Numbered from the stretch's first letter, positions 17,139 to 25,068 are shown. The stretch: DNA of 64,000 nt from Ureibacillus terrenus (GCF_006569205.1 NZ_VIGD01000012.1:1-64000); one strand, 5' to 3'. A program made the numbers and translations. The notes: a model not told the origin generated them from the letters alone.

Positions 17139-17168
17139 TGAATGCATTTTGGAGAAAAGGTGCATCCA

Positions 17169-18119
17169 ATGATTTACTATATTGGCATTACACATGACCA
17201 CCGTTTGGAAAAAGGGGATTTCTTGAGTAATATCGATTTGGCAAAGTATAGATGGTTTTGGGTGGATTTCAGCGAACCGACGGAAGCCGAAGTGGAACAT
17301 CTGGCAAGCACCTTCCATTTCCACCCGCTGGCGATCGAAGACTGCGTGCAAGATCTTCAACGGCCCAAACTGGATTACTTTAACCATTATACTTTTTTTG
17401 TTACCCATACCCTCCGTGAAGAAAAGGGGGAACTTATTAAAGAAGAACTGGATTTTTTTGTGGGGGAAACGTTTATTGTGACATTTCATAAGCAGCCTTC
17501 CATCGAGGTAACGAAGGTTTGGAATGAGTTGATTGGGCTCTCTTTCCCCGAACAATGGGATCCCTATTATGTGTTTTATGAAATTTTGGACAAGATTGTC
17601 GATAACTATTTTCCGATTATTTACAAAATAGAAGATGAACTTGAAAAACTCATCATTGAACAAACGGGAATCCAACCGATGAATGAATTGATGGAAATAA
17701 GAAATATGCTCTTGCAGCTTTTACATTCCGTTAATCCGATGAGGGATTTGTTATATCGCATGTTAAATTCCCATCATTTGAATTTAAACCAGATTGAAGA
17801 AAGAAAAGAATACTTCTCAAATATTCACGACCATCTTTTGAAATTGTCGGAAAAGGTTATGACCAATCGGGAAGTAACGGCAGATATCCGGGACAGTTAC
17901 ATTTCCTTAAATGCCCACCAGACGAATAATGTAATGAAGCTGCTGACCATCATCACATCGATTTTTGCGCCGTTGACATTCATTGCCGGAATATACGGCA
18001 TGAACTTCGAAAATATCCCGGAGTTATCATGGAAGTATGGGTATTTCATAACCCTTTTGATGATGTTTTTCATTGGGGTTTCAATGCTGATTTGGTTTAA
18101 GAGAAAGGGATGGTTTTGA
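17169..18119 (+). CDS. corA: CorA-type magnesium transporter
   Basis: 316 residues from ATG 17169 (AAAAGG upstream; an earlier in-frame ATG at 17142 has no better site). FWVDFSEPTEAEVEHLASTFHFHPLAIEDCVQDLQRPKLDYFNHYTFFVTH is the CorA cytoplasmic domain, with long helices around 170-250. Two C-terminal membrane segments flank YGMNFENIPE, the essential GMN selectivity motif, and the protein ends in the usual basic tail WFKRKGWF. It lies 30 nt after the small germination-operon gene with no terminator, so it may be read through from that operon. No magnesium-riboswitch-sized leader precedes it. Confidence 0.94.
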   Translation: MIYYIGITHDHRLEKGDFLSNIDLAKYRWFWVDFSEPTEAEVEHLASTFHFHPLAIEDCVQDLQRPKLDYFNHYTFFVTHTLREEKGELIKEELDFFVGETFIVTFHKQPSIEVTKVWNELIGLSFPEQWDPYYVFYEILDKIVDNYFPIIYKIEDELEKLIIEQTGIQPMNELMEIRNMLLQLLHSVNPMRDLLYRMLNSHHLNLNQIEERKEYFSNIHDHLLKLSEKVMTNREVTADIRDSYISLNAHQTNNVMKLLTIITSIFAPLTFIAGIYGMNFENIPELSWKYGYFITLLMMFFIGVSMLIWFKRKGWF

Positions 18120-18132
18120 ATGCCGGCTTGTT

Positions 18133-18408
18133 TCATTTGATTTTCATGCCGATGATAATAAGCAGGATTCCTGTAAAAAGGCAGATTATTTTCAAGAAAG
18201 AAATTTTTTCGGACAATCCGCTGACGCCGATGCCGGTTGTCACAATTAAAATCGTCGGACCTACTAACGCCAACATCGAATTAATCATCAACGCTTTTTC
18301 CAAGTCATTGAATTTCCACATAAGGGTCGCGGCGGATAATTCGATGCTGCCGGATAAAAATCTTAATAACACCATGTAGAGCAGCGCGCTTTCCAATCCT
18401 TCATCCAT
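18133..18408 (-). CDS. yqhV: YqhV-like DUF2619 membrane protein
   Basis: 91 residues from ATG 18408, close to the 93 of B. subtilis YqhV. LLRFLSGSIELSAATLMWKFNDLEKALMINSMLALVGPTILIVTTGIGVSGL, then KIICLFTGILLIIIGM reproduce the family's three-segment pattern. The start is uncertain: GGAAGG abuts the chosen ATG, an upstream ATG at 18471 and an internal ATG 33 nt later are alternatives. In B. subtilis the gene lies beside spoIIIA; here it sits between corA and a thioredoxin-like gene. Function unknown. Confidence 0.78.
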   Translation of the reverse strand: MDEGLESALLYMVLLRFLSGSIELSAATLMWKFNDLEKALMINSMLALVGPTILIVTTGIGVSGLSEKISFLKIICLFTGILLIIIGMKIK

Positions 18409-18469
18409 CCTTCCGCTATTTATTGGATTATGATATGCTTGTCCATGAAAGATTATGAATGGTGATGCC

Positions 18470-18796
18470 ATGTTTAAGCTATCTTCGCTGGATGAAGTGA
18501 ATGCTTTTATTGAGCAAAATCCCCTTTCATTTCTTTATATTTCAAGAAAGGATTGCGGGGTTTGCCATGCACTGCTTCCGCAGTTGGAAAAGTTGTTGGA
18601 AAATGATTTCCGCATTGCTTTGGGATTGATCGATGCAGAAGAGGTGAAGGAAATAGCGGGCCGGTTTTCGGTCTTTTCGGTTCCGGCATTATTGTTCTTT
18701 GTGGAAGGAAAGGAATTTCTTCGGCAGACAAGATTTGTGCATACGGATTTGCTGAAAGAGAAAATCAATAAAATTGTTGGGCTGTATGGAAAATAA
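18470..18796 (+). CDS. Thioredoxin-like protein
   Basis: 108 residues from ATG 18470. FLYISRKDCGVCHALLPQLEKLL carries a CxxC active site (CGVC), and FSVFSVPALLFFVEGKEFLRQTRFV carries the cis-proline loop before the last strands of a thioredoxin fold. Cytosolic: no signal peptide. B. subtilis YtpP/YdbP-type proteins are similar. It diverges from yqhV with almost no intergenic space. Role in thiol redox chemistry is a family inference. Confidence 0.85.
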   Translation: MFKLSSLDEVNAFIEQNPLSFLYISRKDCGVCHALLPQLEKLLENDFRIALGLIDAEEVKEIAGRFSVFSVPALLFFVEGKEFLRQTRFVHTDLLKEKINKIVGLYGK

Positions 18797-18798
18797 GA

Positions 18799-18831
18799 AA
18801 AGGAGGCGCTCTAAACGGACGTCTCCTTTTC
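18799..18831. terminator. Bidirectional terminator
   Basis: AAAAGGAGGCG and CGTCTCCTTTT pair, with A/T runs on both sides, between the thioredoxin-like gene and the opposite-strand 75-aa gene. Confidence 0.85.
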
Positions 18832-18835
18832 TTTC

Positions 18836-19063
18836 TTATAATTCGTTAACTAGTGCGTGTAATGTTTCTTTTAATTCTTCATCGTGATGTGAAAGTTCAA
18901 TTAGGTTTGCAAGGCGTTCTTTTAAAATGTGGCGTTCAATAATTTGTTTTTCATCAAGAACGCTGACAAATAGTTTGATAATTAAACTGTCAAGAATTTT
19001 TAATGCTTCTTCCTTGCGTTCAGGTACAATTTTTGCATCTGTTCTTAAAGCTTTGCTAGCCAT
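18836..19063 (-). CDS. Small helical protein of unknown function, 75 aa
   Basis: ATG with AGGGGG 8 nt upstream. The sequence is almost entirely helix-forming and charged (ERKEEALKILDSLIIKLFVSVLDEKQIIERHILKERLANLIELSHHDEELKETLHALVNEL), with no membrane segment and no cysteine. The His/Glu-rich HHDEE is the only notable motif. I do not recognise it; it reads as a genuine gene because it has a good binding site and a shared terminator. Confidence 0.7.
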   Translation of the reverse strand: MASKALRTDAKIVPERKEEALKILDSLIIKLFVSVLDEKQIIERHILKERLANLIELSHHDEELKETLHALVNEL

Positions 19064-19257
19064 AAATCATTCCCCCTAAATGTTTTCCTATAGTCCATAG
19101 TACCATAATCTTATCCATTTTTGGATATTGAATTTTTGACTATGGGAGTGAATAGCAGCTTGATTGATGGATGAAGTATTATAAAAAATATTGCCCTTTT
19201 GAAAGGGTTTTAAAAGATGTATTTAGAATATATATTTAAAGAAAGGAGATGGGCAAA

Positions 19258-19758
19258 TTGAGAGGAATGATCCATAATAAAAAAAGAGAAATAGCTGCCG
19301 ATCTTGCATATGACTTTTTAAGAAAGGCAAAAGTGGCCCATGTGGCAACGGTTGGCGAAGATGGCTACCCTTATGTAATTCCTTTTGTTTTCGTCTATGA
19401 AGATGGAACAAAATTATATTTGCATATAGGGAATTTGAGGGAAAGCCATTTTTGGGAAAATATAAAATATAATCCGCGGGTTTGTATTGAAGTATGTGAA
19501 ATGGGAGAAGTGGTTCCCGGCAAAAAATATGCCTGCCAATCGGCTTTGGGATATATCAGCGTCGTTCTGTTTGGAAAGATTCGCCGTATTGAAGATGAGC
19601 AAAAGAAAGAATGGTTTTATGATTGTCTGTGGAAAAAATATGGTGATCCGGATTGGCGGTTTGAAAAGGGCGGGTATCCTGCATTGCCGAAAACGGAAGT
19701 GTTTGAAGTGGAGGTTGAAAACATTACAGGTAAGTTCAGTGATGCCAAGGGCCATTAG
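19258..19758 (+). CDS. Pyridoxamine 5'-phosphate oxidase-related flavin-binding protein
   Basis: 166 residues from TTG 19258, with AAAGGAG 9 nt upstream; an in-frame ATG at 19249 overlaps the binding site. FLRKAKVAHVATVGEDGYPYVIPFVFVYEDGTKLYLHIGN is the split-barrel FMN-binding start, and NIKYNPRVCIEVCE and ALGYISVVLFGKIRRI complete the barrel. The pattern resembles the NimA-like group (5-nitroimidazole reductase-like), where His/other residue substitutions decide cofactor. Substrate unknown. Confidence 0.87.
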   Translation: MRGMIHNKKREIAADLAYDFLRKAKVAHVATVGEDGYPYVIPFVFVYEDGTKLYLHIGNLRESHFWENIKYNPRVCIEVCEMGEVVPGKKYACQSALGYISVVLFGKIRRIEDEQKKEWFYDCLWKKYGDPDWRFEKGGYPALPKTEVFEVEVENITGKFSDAKGH

Positions 19759-19779
19759 GAAGAAAAAGGAAAAAGAAGA

Positions 19780-19808
19780 GCGACTTAAAATGTTAAGTCG
19801 CTTTGATT
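19780..19808. terminator. Hairpin terminator between convergent genes
   Basis: GCGACTTAA and TTAAGTCGC pair perfectly over AATG, followed on the plus strand by TTTGATTTT. Confidence 0.82.
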
Positions 19809-19834
19809 TTGTGCATTTTTTTAGAGGTATGTAT

Positions 19835-20530
19835 TTATTCGAGATCTCCGCACTTTTTAGCCAATTCGTGTAATTGGTTTCTCATGTGCTCCCCAATCCG
19901 TTTTTGCCCGATAGAAAAATCTTCATCATCATGAAAAGTTACCGGCTCACCGGAAATAATCAGCCGCTTGTTTTTGCTTACGTATAATGGGACAAAGCGG
20001 ACGTGTTGCGCCGTTTCCCGAAAATAATATTTTTCAATAAAAAGATATCCTTCATGCATATCTTTCGTTTCATTGGAAGTATCCGTATAATCGACGGTCG
20101 GATAAATAACGACGCTTTCCCCTCTTTTCAACGCTTCCACCGTCAGCCGAAAAGTGTTGAATATTTTTTTTGATCCCCGATATACCGGAATGCCTTTTCC
20201 GGATTTTAATAAATGGGCGATAAAGAAGGACAGCGGATAAGCACAAATTTTTGCAATCGTCCGATTCATGCCCATTCTTTTTGTAAACGTGTAATCCACA
20301 TATTGGCGGAAGCAGGCCTTTCTGTCCAGAAATACGTGTAAGATCCAAGTTCTAAGGTCTTTAGGAAACCATAAATAAATAATAAATGGATTGAACAGAT
20401 TTTGATGATGGGATACATACACAACAGGGTCTTTAATTTGTTCATGAATTAGAACATTATATGCCGGGTAGATTTTTCGGACAATCCATTGGGAGATTCT
20501 GAAGAACTTACCATAAACTCTAGATGCCAT
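19835..20530 (-). CDS. Lysophospholipid acyltransferase-like protein
   Basis: 231 residues from ATG 20530 (GAAGGTG 6 nt upstream), overlapping the preceding GT2 gene by 11 nt. Block I reads VYVSHHQNLFNPF, where the usual HxxxxD has Asn in place of Asp (HQNLFN); GKGIPVYRGS matches block II (GxxFIxR-like); block III is VVIYPTVDYTDTS in place of the FPEGTR type; VRFVPLYVSKN fits block IV. It is a PlsC/LPLAT-superfamily member with atypical catalytic motifs, so acyl transfer onto glycerol phosphate should not be assumed. The translational coupling with a GT2 enzyme suggests a shared lipid or glycolipid product. Confidence 0.75.
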   Translation of the reverse strand: MASRVYGKFFRISQWIVRKIYPAYNVLIHEQIKDPVVYVSHHQNLFNPFIIYLWFPKDLRTWILHVFLDRKACFRQYVDYTFTKRMGMNRTIAKICAYPLSFFIAHLLKSGKGIPVYRGSKKIFNTFRLTVEALKRGESVVIYPTVDYTDTSNETKDMHEGYLFIEKYYFRETAQHVRFVPLYVSKNKRLIISGEPVTFHDDEDFSIGQKRIGEHMRNQLHELAKKCGDLE

Positions 20531-21248
20531 GTTTTTCACCTTCATTGAGTCTTTTATAGGCAATGCTTCGGGAAACAATCATCGAAAAAATTTTGAGCGA
20601 GTCTCTTATAGGTTGGTAATAGGAGCTTTCATTTTTGTTGATGTAAATGGTCTGGATAGGTATTTGTTTGATCGGGATGTTTCTCTTGGCGGCAACAATC
20701 AGCATATTCATTTCATACTCGTATCGCTCGCCTTCCAAAGTCAGTAGCGAAGGAAGAAGATTGATGGGAATTCCCCTTAGGCCTGATTGTGTATCTTGAA
20801 GGTCGATTTTAAACAAAGATTTAAATAAGAAACTCGTGATTTTATTGCCGATGTAGCTTCTTGCCGGGACGTTGTTTTGGCCAAAATCCCGTACGCCCAG
20901 GAGAATCGAATCCTGATGATCCATCAGCTTTTTTGCAATTTTAACGACATCCTGGACGGAATGCTGGCCATCTGCGTCCGCAGTTATCACTCCATGCACA
21001 TTGCAGTGATTCATCACGTATTCAAACGCTGTTTTTAATGCGCGTCCTTTTCCTTTATTTTGTTCATGCGTCAACACGGTACAATTTTGGATCCGTGCGA
21101 TTTGATGGAAGACCGGAATACAACTGGAGATGCTTCCGTCATTCACAACAACAACTTGTGAAACATTGCGATCCAATAAATCGTATATATAATCGATTAA
21201 TTCACGGGCCGGGTTCAGGGCAGGAATGATAACGCAGACTTTGTTCAT
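20520..21248 (-). CDS. Family 2 glycosyltransferase (dolichol-phosphate mannosyltransferase-like)
   Basis: 242 residues, ATG with AAGGAAGGGA upstream. VCVIIPALNPARELIDYIYDLLDRNVSQVVVVNDGS is the GT-A nucleotide-binding start; the metal-binding DAD is in GVITADADGQHSVQDVV; DLQDTQSGLRGIP and LEGERYEYEMNMLIVAAKRNIPIKQIPIQTIY are the acceptor-side motifs of the DPM1/DpmS-like group. It lacks C-terminal membrane segments. First gene of a two-gene unit with the acyltransferase, divergent from the UgtP-like gene. Product unknown. Confidence 0.88.
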   Translation of the reverse strand: MNKVCVIIPALNPARELIDYIYDLLDRNVSQVVVVNDGSISSCIPVFHQIARIQNCTVLTHEQNKGKGRALKTAFEYVMNHCNVHGVITADADGQHSVQDVVKIAKKLMDHQDSILLGVRDFGQNNVPARSYIGNKITSFLFKSLFKIDLQDTQSGLRGIPINLLPSLLTLEGERYEYEMNMLIVAAKRNIPIKQIPIQTIYINKNESSYYQPIRDSLKIFSMIVSRSIAYKRLNEGEKHGI

Positions 21249-21580
21249 ATCGTCCCTTCCTTTCTAAACCTTTTAGTGAGCTGGCATATTTTTATTTTAT
21301 CAAAAATATAGAAATGTTTTGAATTTATGGAAAATAGGAATTGCATTAAAATCTTATATTCATGTATATTCAAAAAATGAGATTTCATTACAGAATTATA
21401 GAATTTGAGAAAACGAAAAAATAATAGGTGAGTAAAGCGCTTTTCGATAAGAGCCTTTTAATTTTGCTATTTTCATATTGATAAACATATGTATAATATT
21501 AGACAATCATTTCCTGGTATGTTTCATTCCTAAGATGATATGGAAAGATCAAAATGCAGTTTATTTGCGAGGGTGGTATT
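21249..21580. promoter_or_regulatory. Divergent intergenic region between GT2 operon and ugtP-like gene
   Basis: 332 nt, AT-rich. On the plus strand ATGTATAATATTAG (TATAAT at about 21491-21496) is a good -10 with no clean -35. AAAGCGCTTT (21434-21443) is a 10-bp palindrome resembling the core of a catabolite-responsive element but without full consensus flanks. No coding potential seen. Confidence 0.4.
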
Positions 21581-22720
21581 GTGGAGAAGAAGATGAGGAT
21601 TCTTCTATTGACAGGCAGCTATGGAAACGGCCATTTAAAAGTTTCGAACACATTAAAAAAGGCGTTTTTTCAACATGGATTGACCGATGTAATGGAATCG
21701 GACCTTTATTATGATTCACATCCGCTGTTAACGAAAGCTTCCAAATATTTATATATAAAAAGCTTCAATTATGGCAAAAAAATTTACGGTTTGCTATATT
21801 ATGGCGGCAGCAGAAATAAAAGATTTTTTGATATTGATATTATGAACAACTATGGGATGAAGAAACTTTCCGGAATGGTTGAAAAATGGAAGCCGGATAT
21901 TATTGTCAATACTTTCCCGATGCCTGTTGTACCGGAATTAAAAAGAAAAACCGGCATTCAAATACCGATTGTGAATGTCATTACCGATTTTAAGGCTCAT
22001 AAAAATTGGATTCACCGGTATATTGACCGGTATTATGTGGCTACCGAAGATCTGAGGGAAGATTTGATCAATGCCGGTATCCCCGAAAACAGGGTAAAAT
22101 CTACAGGTATTCCCATTGAACCGCAGTTTGAACAGCCGGCGGATCGGAATCAGCTGCTTGCTACTTATGGTTTAACCGGACAAAAACCGGTCATTTTAAT
22201 CGCAACGGGGGCTTATGGCGTATTAAAAGATATTGAAGGAGTCATCAAAAAAATATTGGAAAATGGCGACTATCAAATCATTGTGATTTGCGGGAAGAAT
22301 GAGGATCTGAAAAATAATTTGTCGGCAAAGTTTTCAGAAAACCATAATGTCCGAATATTTGGATATACAAATAAAATGGACGAAATGATGAAAATGGCGA
22401 CCGTGATGATTACAAAACCTGGCGGAATCACATTAAGTGAAGGCTTGGCCGTCCAGGTGCCGATGCTGCTATACAGGGCAGTGCCCGGTCAGGAATTGGA
22501 GAACGCAAAGTATTTCAAAAAAAAGGATGCGGCAATTGTTGCAAATCGCCCTGACCAATTGGTGGACCATGTATTGAGGCTAATCCGGGACGAACAGGAA
22601 CGCTACAAATTAATCAATAATATGAAAAAAATCTATTCCCCGAATGCAGCCGATGTGATTTGCGAAGATGTGATGGCTTTAGTCGGCCGGAAACAGGGGT
22701 TCAGCCGTTTTATCAGTTAA
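21581..22720 (+). CDS. ugtP: Processive diacylglycerol glucosyltransferase (UgtP/MGDG synthase family)
   Basis: 379 residues from GTG 21581 (GAGGGTGG upstream; ATG 21593 with GGAG is an alternative). RILLLTGSYGNGHLKVSNTLKKAF is the N-terminal acceptor motif; KWKPDIIVNTFPMPVVPELKRKTG, VNVITDFKAHKNWIHRYIDRYYVATEDLREDL and the C-terminal UDP-sugar site MITKPGGITLSEGLAVQVPMLLYRAVPGQELENAKYF are all conserved in GT28 MGDG synthases. In B. subtilis the enzyme makes the diglucosyl-diacylglycerol anchor of lipoteichoic acid and links UDP-glucose to cell size. It faces away from the GT2/acyltransferase pair. Confidence 0.92.
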   Translation: MEKKMRILLLTGSYGNGHLKVSNTLKKAFFQHGLTDVMESDLYYDSHPLLTKASKYLYIKSFNYGKKIYGLLYYGGSRNKRFFDIDIMNNYGMKKLSGMVEKWKPDIIVNTFPMPVVPELKRKTGIQIPIVNVITDFKAHKNWIHRYIDRYYVATEDLREDLINAGIPENRVKSTGIPIEPQFEQPADRNQLLATYGLTGQKPVILIATGAYGVLKDIEGVIKKILENGDYQIIVICGKNEDLKNNLSAKFSENHNVRIFGYTNKMDEMMKMATVMITKPGGITLSEGLAVQVPMLLYRAVPGQELENAKYFKKKDAAIVANRPDQLVDHVLRLIRDEQERYKLINNMKKIYSPNAADVICEDVMALVGRKQGFSRFIS

Positions 22721-22750
22721 AAGGAGGTTCAGAAAGAGCCTCCTTTTAAA
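22719..22750. terminator. Bidirectional terminator between ugtP and yunC
   Basis: AAAAGGAGG and CCTCCTTTT pair over about 11 nt with A/T tracts on both flanks; the stem overlaps the yunC stop codon. Confidence 0.85.
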
Positions 22751-23054
22751 TCATTTTTAACAACGCTTCTTCCCCGGTCATTCCTTTGACGATTCCCATT
22801 TTTTCGGCTTCTGTCGTTACGGATTCGAGAGGGGCTTTCAATAATTCCTCAATGGTTTTCACTCCGACAGCACGGCCTGCGATGATTTTTCGGTCAGCCA
22901 GCCGGGTGTTTAATAATTGGACATCCAAAGCGCCACACATAATGTAGCCGATTTCACTGGAAATGGTTAATAAAGTGGTTTTTGGCAATCGCACAGTGAC
23001 AGCCGTAAACATGTGCCCTTGCAACTCAATGGGTTCAATGGAAACCAACCTCAT
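22746..23054 (-). CDS. yunC: YunC-like DUF1805 protein
   Basis: 102 residues from ATG 23054 (AAAGGAG 5 nt upstream); an earlier frame start lacks a binding site. VSIEPIELQGHMFTAVTVRLPKTTLLTISSEIGYIMCGALDVQLLN, then LADRKIIAGRAVGVKTIEELLKAPLESVTTEAEKMGIVKGMTGEEAL is the full DUF1805 pattern of B. subtilis YunC, a small alpha/beta protein of solved structure but unknown role. Confidence 0.9.
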   Translation of the reverse strand: MRLVSIEPIELQGHMFTAVTVRLPKTTLLTISSEIGYIMCGALDVQLLNTRLADRKIIAGRAVGVKTIEELLKAPLESVTTEAEKMGIVKGMTGEEALLKMI

Positions 23055-23235
23055 CGCTCCTTTCTTTATTAAAATATGGAGCGATTCAGAAAATGTTCGA
23101 ATTGAAAAGAATTTTTGGACGCCATTTAAAGTGTGCGCCAATGAAATGAAAATATAAGGAAAGCATAGATGGTTGCCGAATTATCATACTAACAATAATT
23201 TCACTAATCGACCATGATGAAAGAGGTGAAGACCG

Positions 23236-23343
23236 ATGAGCAGAAAAGGTGCATTTCCAATCAGAAACCGCAGCTTGAAGCCGAAGCATAAAAGTCCCTC
23301 ATCAATGGCCAGACAGAAGTATCGCTCCATAACCAACTTTTGA
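23236..23343 (+). CDS. Possible 35-residue basic peptide
   Basis: ATG 23236 with AGAGGTG 8 nt upstream, stop at 23341. The product (beginning MSRKGAFPIRNRSL, ending ARQKYRSITNF) has about ten Lys/Arg and no acidic residue. It resembles small ribosomal- or nucleic-acid-binding peptides in composition but I do not recognise it. It is divergent from yunC and followed by a hairpin at 23399. Confidence 0.4.
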   Translation: MSRKGAFPIRNRSLKPKHKSPSSMARQKYRSITNF

Positions 23344-23398
23344 GAGCGGATGCGAAAGCAAGGCAATACTAATGAATCATGGCGATTTAGTGAAAGGA

Positions 23399-23424
23399 GC
23401 CCGGAACATCGTTTCCGGGTTTAA
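23399..23424 (+). terminator. Hairpin CCCGGAA / TTCCGGG, first of a near-identical pair
   Basis: CCCGGAA-CATCGT-TTCCGGG then TTTAAAA, 60 nt after the 35-residue ORF. A hairpin differing at one loop base recurs at 23670. Weak T run, so its strength as a terminator is unsure. Confidence 0.6.
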
Positions 23425-23528
23425 AAAATGTTAAAAAAAGTGCTCGATGTGTATAAAACTTTTTAAAAAAGTCATAATAAATAATGATTTCACAAGAAAA
23501 TACGACATGAACACAGGAGGGATTTCCG

Positions 23529-23591
23529 ATGGACAATTACAACAATAATCATTCTGACACTCCGCCGAAACTCTTGATGGTGAAAAAATAA
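23529..23591 (+). CDS. Possible 20-residue peptide with very strong ribosome binding site
   Basis: AGGAGGG at 23516-23522 followed by ATG 23529; the frame (MDNYNNNHSDTPPKLL, ending MVKK) stops at 23589-23591. The binding site is stronger than that of most genes here, and the region is bounded by two near-identical CCCGGAA hairpins. It could be a tiny secreted or leader peptide. No signal sequence and no cysteine. Coding status rests only on the binding site. Confidence 0.4.
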   Translation: MDNYNNNHSDTPPKLLMVKK

Positions 23592-23614
23592 TCCAATTCA
23601 ATCATCAATTGAAT

Positions 23615-23656
23615 ATGGATCATCCACCTAAAAGAGTTTGCAGTTTCATGTCGTAA
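23615..23656 (+). other. Second tiny frame resembling the first (13 residues)
   Basis: ATG GAT CAT CCA CCT AAA AGA reads MDHPPKRVCSFMS and stops at 23654-23656. The HPPK core echoes the TPPK of the 20-residue frame just upstream. There is no good ribosome binding site, so it may be a remnant of a duplicated copy rather than an expressed gene. Confidence 0.2.
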
Positions 23657-23669
23657 TTTGTGAAATCCA

Positions 23670-23705
23670 GACCCGGAACATTGTTTCCGGGTTCTGCTTT
23701 TTTTA
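23670..23705 (+). terminator. Hairpin terminator, second of the near-identical pair
   Basis: GACCCGGAA-CATTGT-TTCCGGGTTC followed by TGCTTTTTTT: a strong rho-independent terminator upstream of the P450 gene. Confidence 0.85.
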
Positions 23706-23799
23706 AGGACTTTTCAAATAACATATTGCACTTTGTATGAAATATGGATGTTTTCACAAAATAAACACAGCGAACGAATTTTGTTTGAGAGGTGCGATG

Positions 23800-25068
23800 A
23801 TGGAAAATATCAATGAGATTCCAAAAGACGAAGGAATTGATCATAGTTTCGCTTTATTGAAAGAAGGATATGAGTACATTTTAAACCGCCGAAAAAATTT
23901 CCAATCTAATATTTTTGAAACAAGGATATTGGGGAGAAAAGCAATATGTATTGGAGGAAAAGAAGCGGCTCAATTGTTTTATGATGACACGAAATTTGAA
24001 CGCCAGGATGCCGCCCCCAACCGGGTTATTGAAACCTTATTCGGCAAAAATGCCGTTCAAACCCTCGATGGGAAAGCCCATTTGCATCGGAAACGAATGT
24101 TTTTGGATATTATGTCTAAAGAAAAGATCAATGAATTTTTGGATATTGTCAAAATTGAATGGGAAAAAGCATTGGATGAATGGAGCCGAAAATCTGAAAT
24201 TGTATTTTATGAAGAAGTGAAAGCGTTGCTTTGTAAAGCGTCCTTTAAGTGGATCGGCTATCCTGTCCATGAGGATAACGCGGAGAGGTTGATGAATGAA
24301 CTTGGGGCCATGTTCGAAACCCCTGTTGCATTTGGTCCCCAACATTGGATGGGGAGAATGAAAAGAAATCAAATGGAAAAAAAGATGACGGAATTGGTGG
24401 AAAGAATCCGTTCCGGCGAAGTGCAAGTACAACCGGATTCCATCCTGCATCAATTCGTTTTTTATAAAGAGATGGACGGAAACTTATTAGATGCCGAAAC
24501 AGCGGCGGTTGAAATCATTAATGTGCTGCGTCCTGTCGTAGCCATTTCGATTTATATCAATTTTATTGTCATGGCATTGGCGCAATTTCCGCATGAAAGA
24601 GCCAAGCTGAAACAGCATCCGGATTACGCCATTCTTTTTGTTCAAGAAGTAAGACGGTTTTATCCGTTTTTTCCATTTGTTTTGGCAAAAGTAAAAAAAG
24701 ATTTTACCTGGAACAACTTTGTTTTTCAGAAAGGGACATTGGTACTATTAGATATATACGGAACAAATCATGACCCGGATCTTTGGGAACATCCCGATGA
24801 ATTCCGGCCGGAACGATTCGCCAATTGGCAGGATGACCATTTCAGTTTAATACCCCAGGGAGGGGGAATTTCGGAAACAACCCATCGATGCCCTGGAGAG
24901 AAATTGACGATTGAAATGATGAAATTCGCCTTGGATTATTTATTAAATAAAATGGATTATGAAGTGCCGGAACAAGATATGTATATTGCGATGAATACGA
25001 TTCCAAGCATTCCAAAAAGCAAAGTGGTATTGACAAATGTCAAAAGGGTGCGGGAAAGCTTACATTAA
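23800..25068 (+). CDS. CYP152-family cytochrome P450 (fatty acid peroxygenase)
   Basis: 422 residues from ATG 23800 (AGAGGTG 5 nt upstream). CYP152 enzymes use hydrogen peroxide to hydroxylate or decarboxylate fatty acids. The diagnostic Arg-Pro pair that holds the substrate carboxylate is at 244-245 (INVLRPVVAISIY), the heme-ligand Cys is at about 364 (GGGISETTHRCPGE), and residue 87 in KNAVQTLDG, equivalent to position 85 of the well-studied members, is Gln, as in B. subtilis P450-BSbeta, rather than the His of OleT decarboxylases. Hydroxylation is therefore more likely than alkene formation. It stands alone between two terminators. Confidence 0.93.
   Translation: MENINEIPKDEGIDHSFALLKEGYEYILNRRKNFQSNIFETRILGRKAICIGGKEAAQLFYDDTKFERQDAAPNRVIETLFGKNAVQTLDGKAHLHRKRMFLDIMSKEKINEFLDIVKIEWEKALDEWSRKSEIVFYEEVKALLCKASFKWIGYPVHEDNAERLMNELGAMFETPVAFGPQHWMGRMKRNQMEKKMTELVERIRSGEVQVQPDSILHQFVFYKEMDGNLLDAETAAVEIINVLRPVVAISIYINFIVMALAQFPHERAKLKQHPDYAILFVQEVRRFYPFFPFVLAKVKKDFTWNNFVFQKGTLVLLDIYGTNHDPDLWEHPDEFRPERFANWQDDHFSLIPQGGGISETTHRCPGEKLTIEMMKFALDYLLNKMDYEVPEQDMYIAMNTIPSIPKSKVVLTNVKRVRESLH

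Noticed and set aside
16900-17168. Magnesium riboswitch before corA
   Set aside because: The space is occupied by the small membrane gene; too little leader remains for such a switch.
18110-18379. Plus-strand frame of 89 codons after corA
   Set aside because: It is the antisense image of the yqhV-like gene, which has clear homology.
21430-21446. Possible catabolite-responsive element around AAAGCGCTTT
   Set aside because: Flanking bases do not fit the cre consensus well enough to call it.
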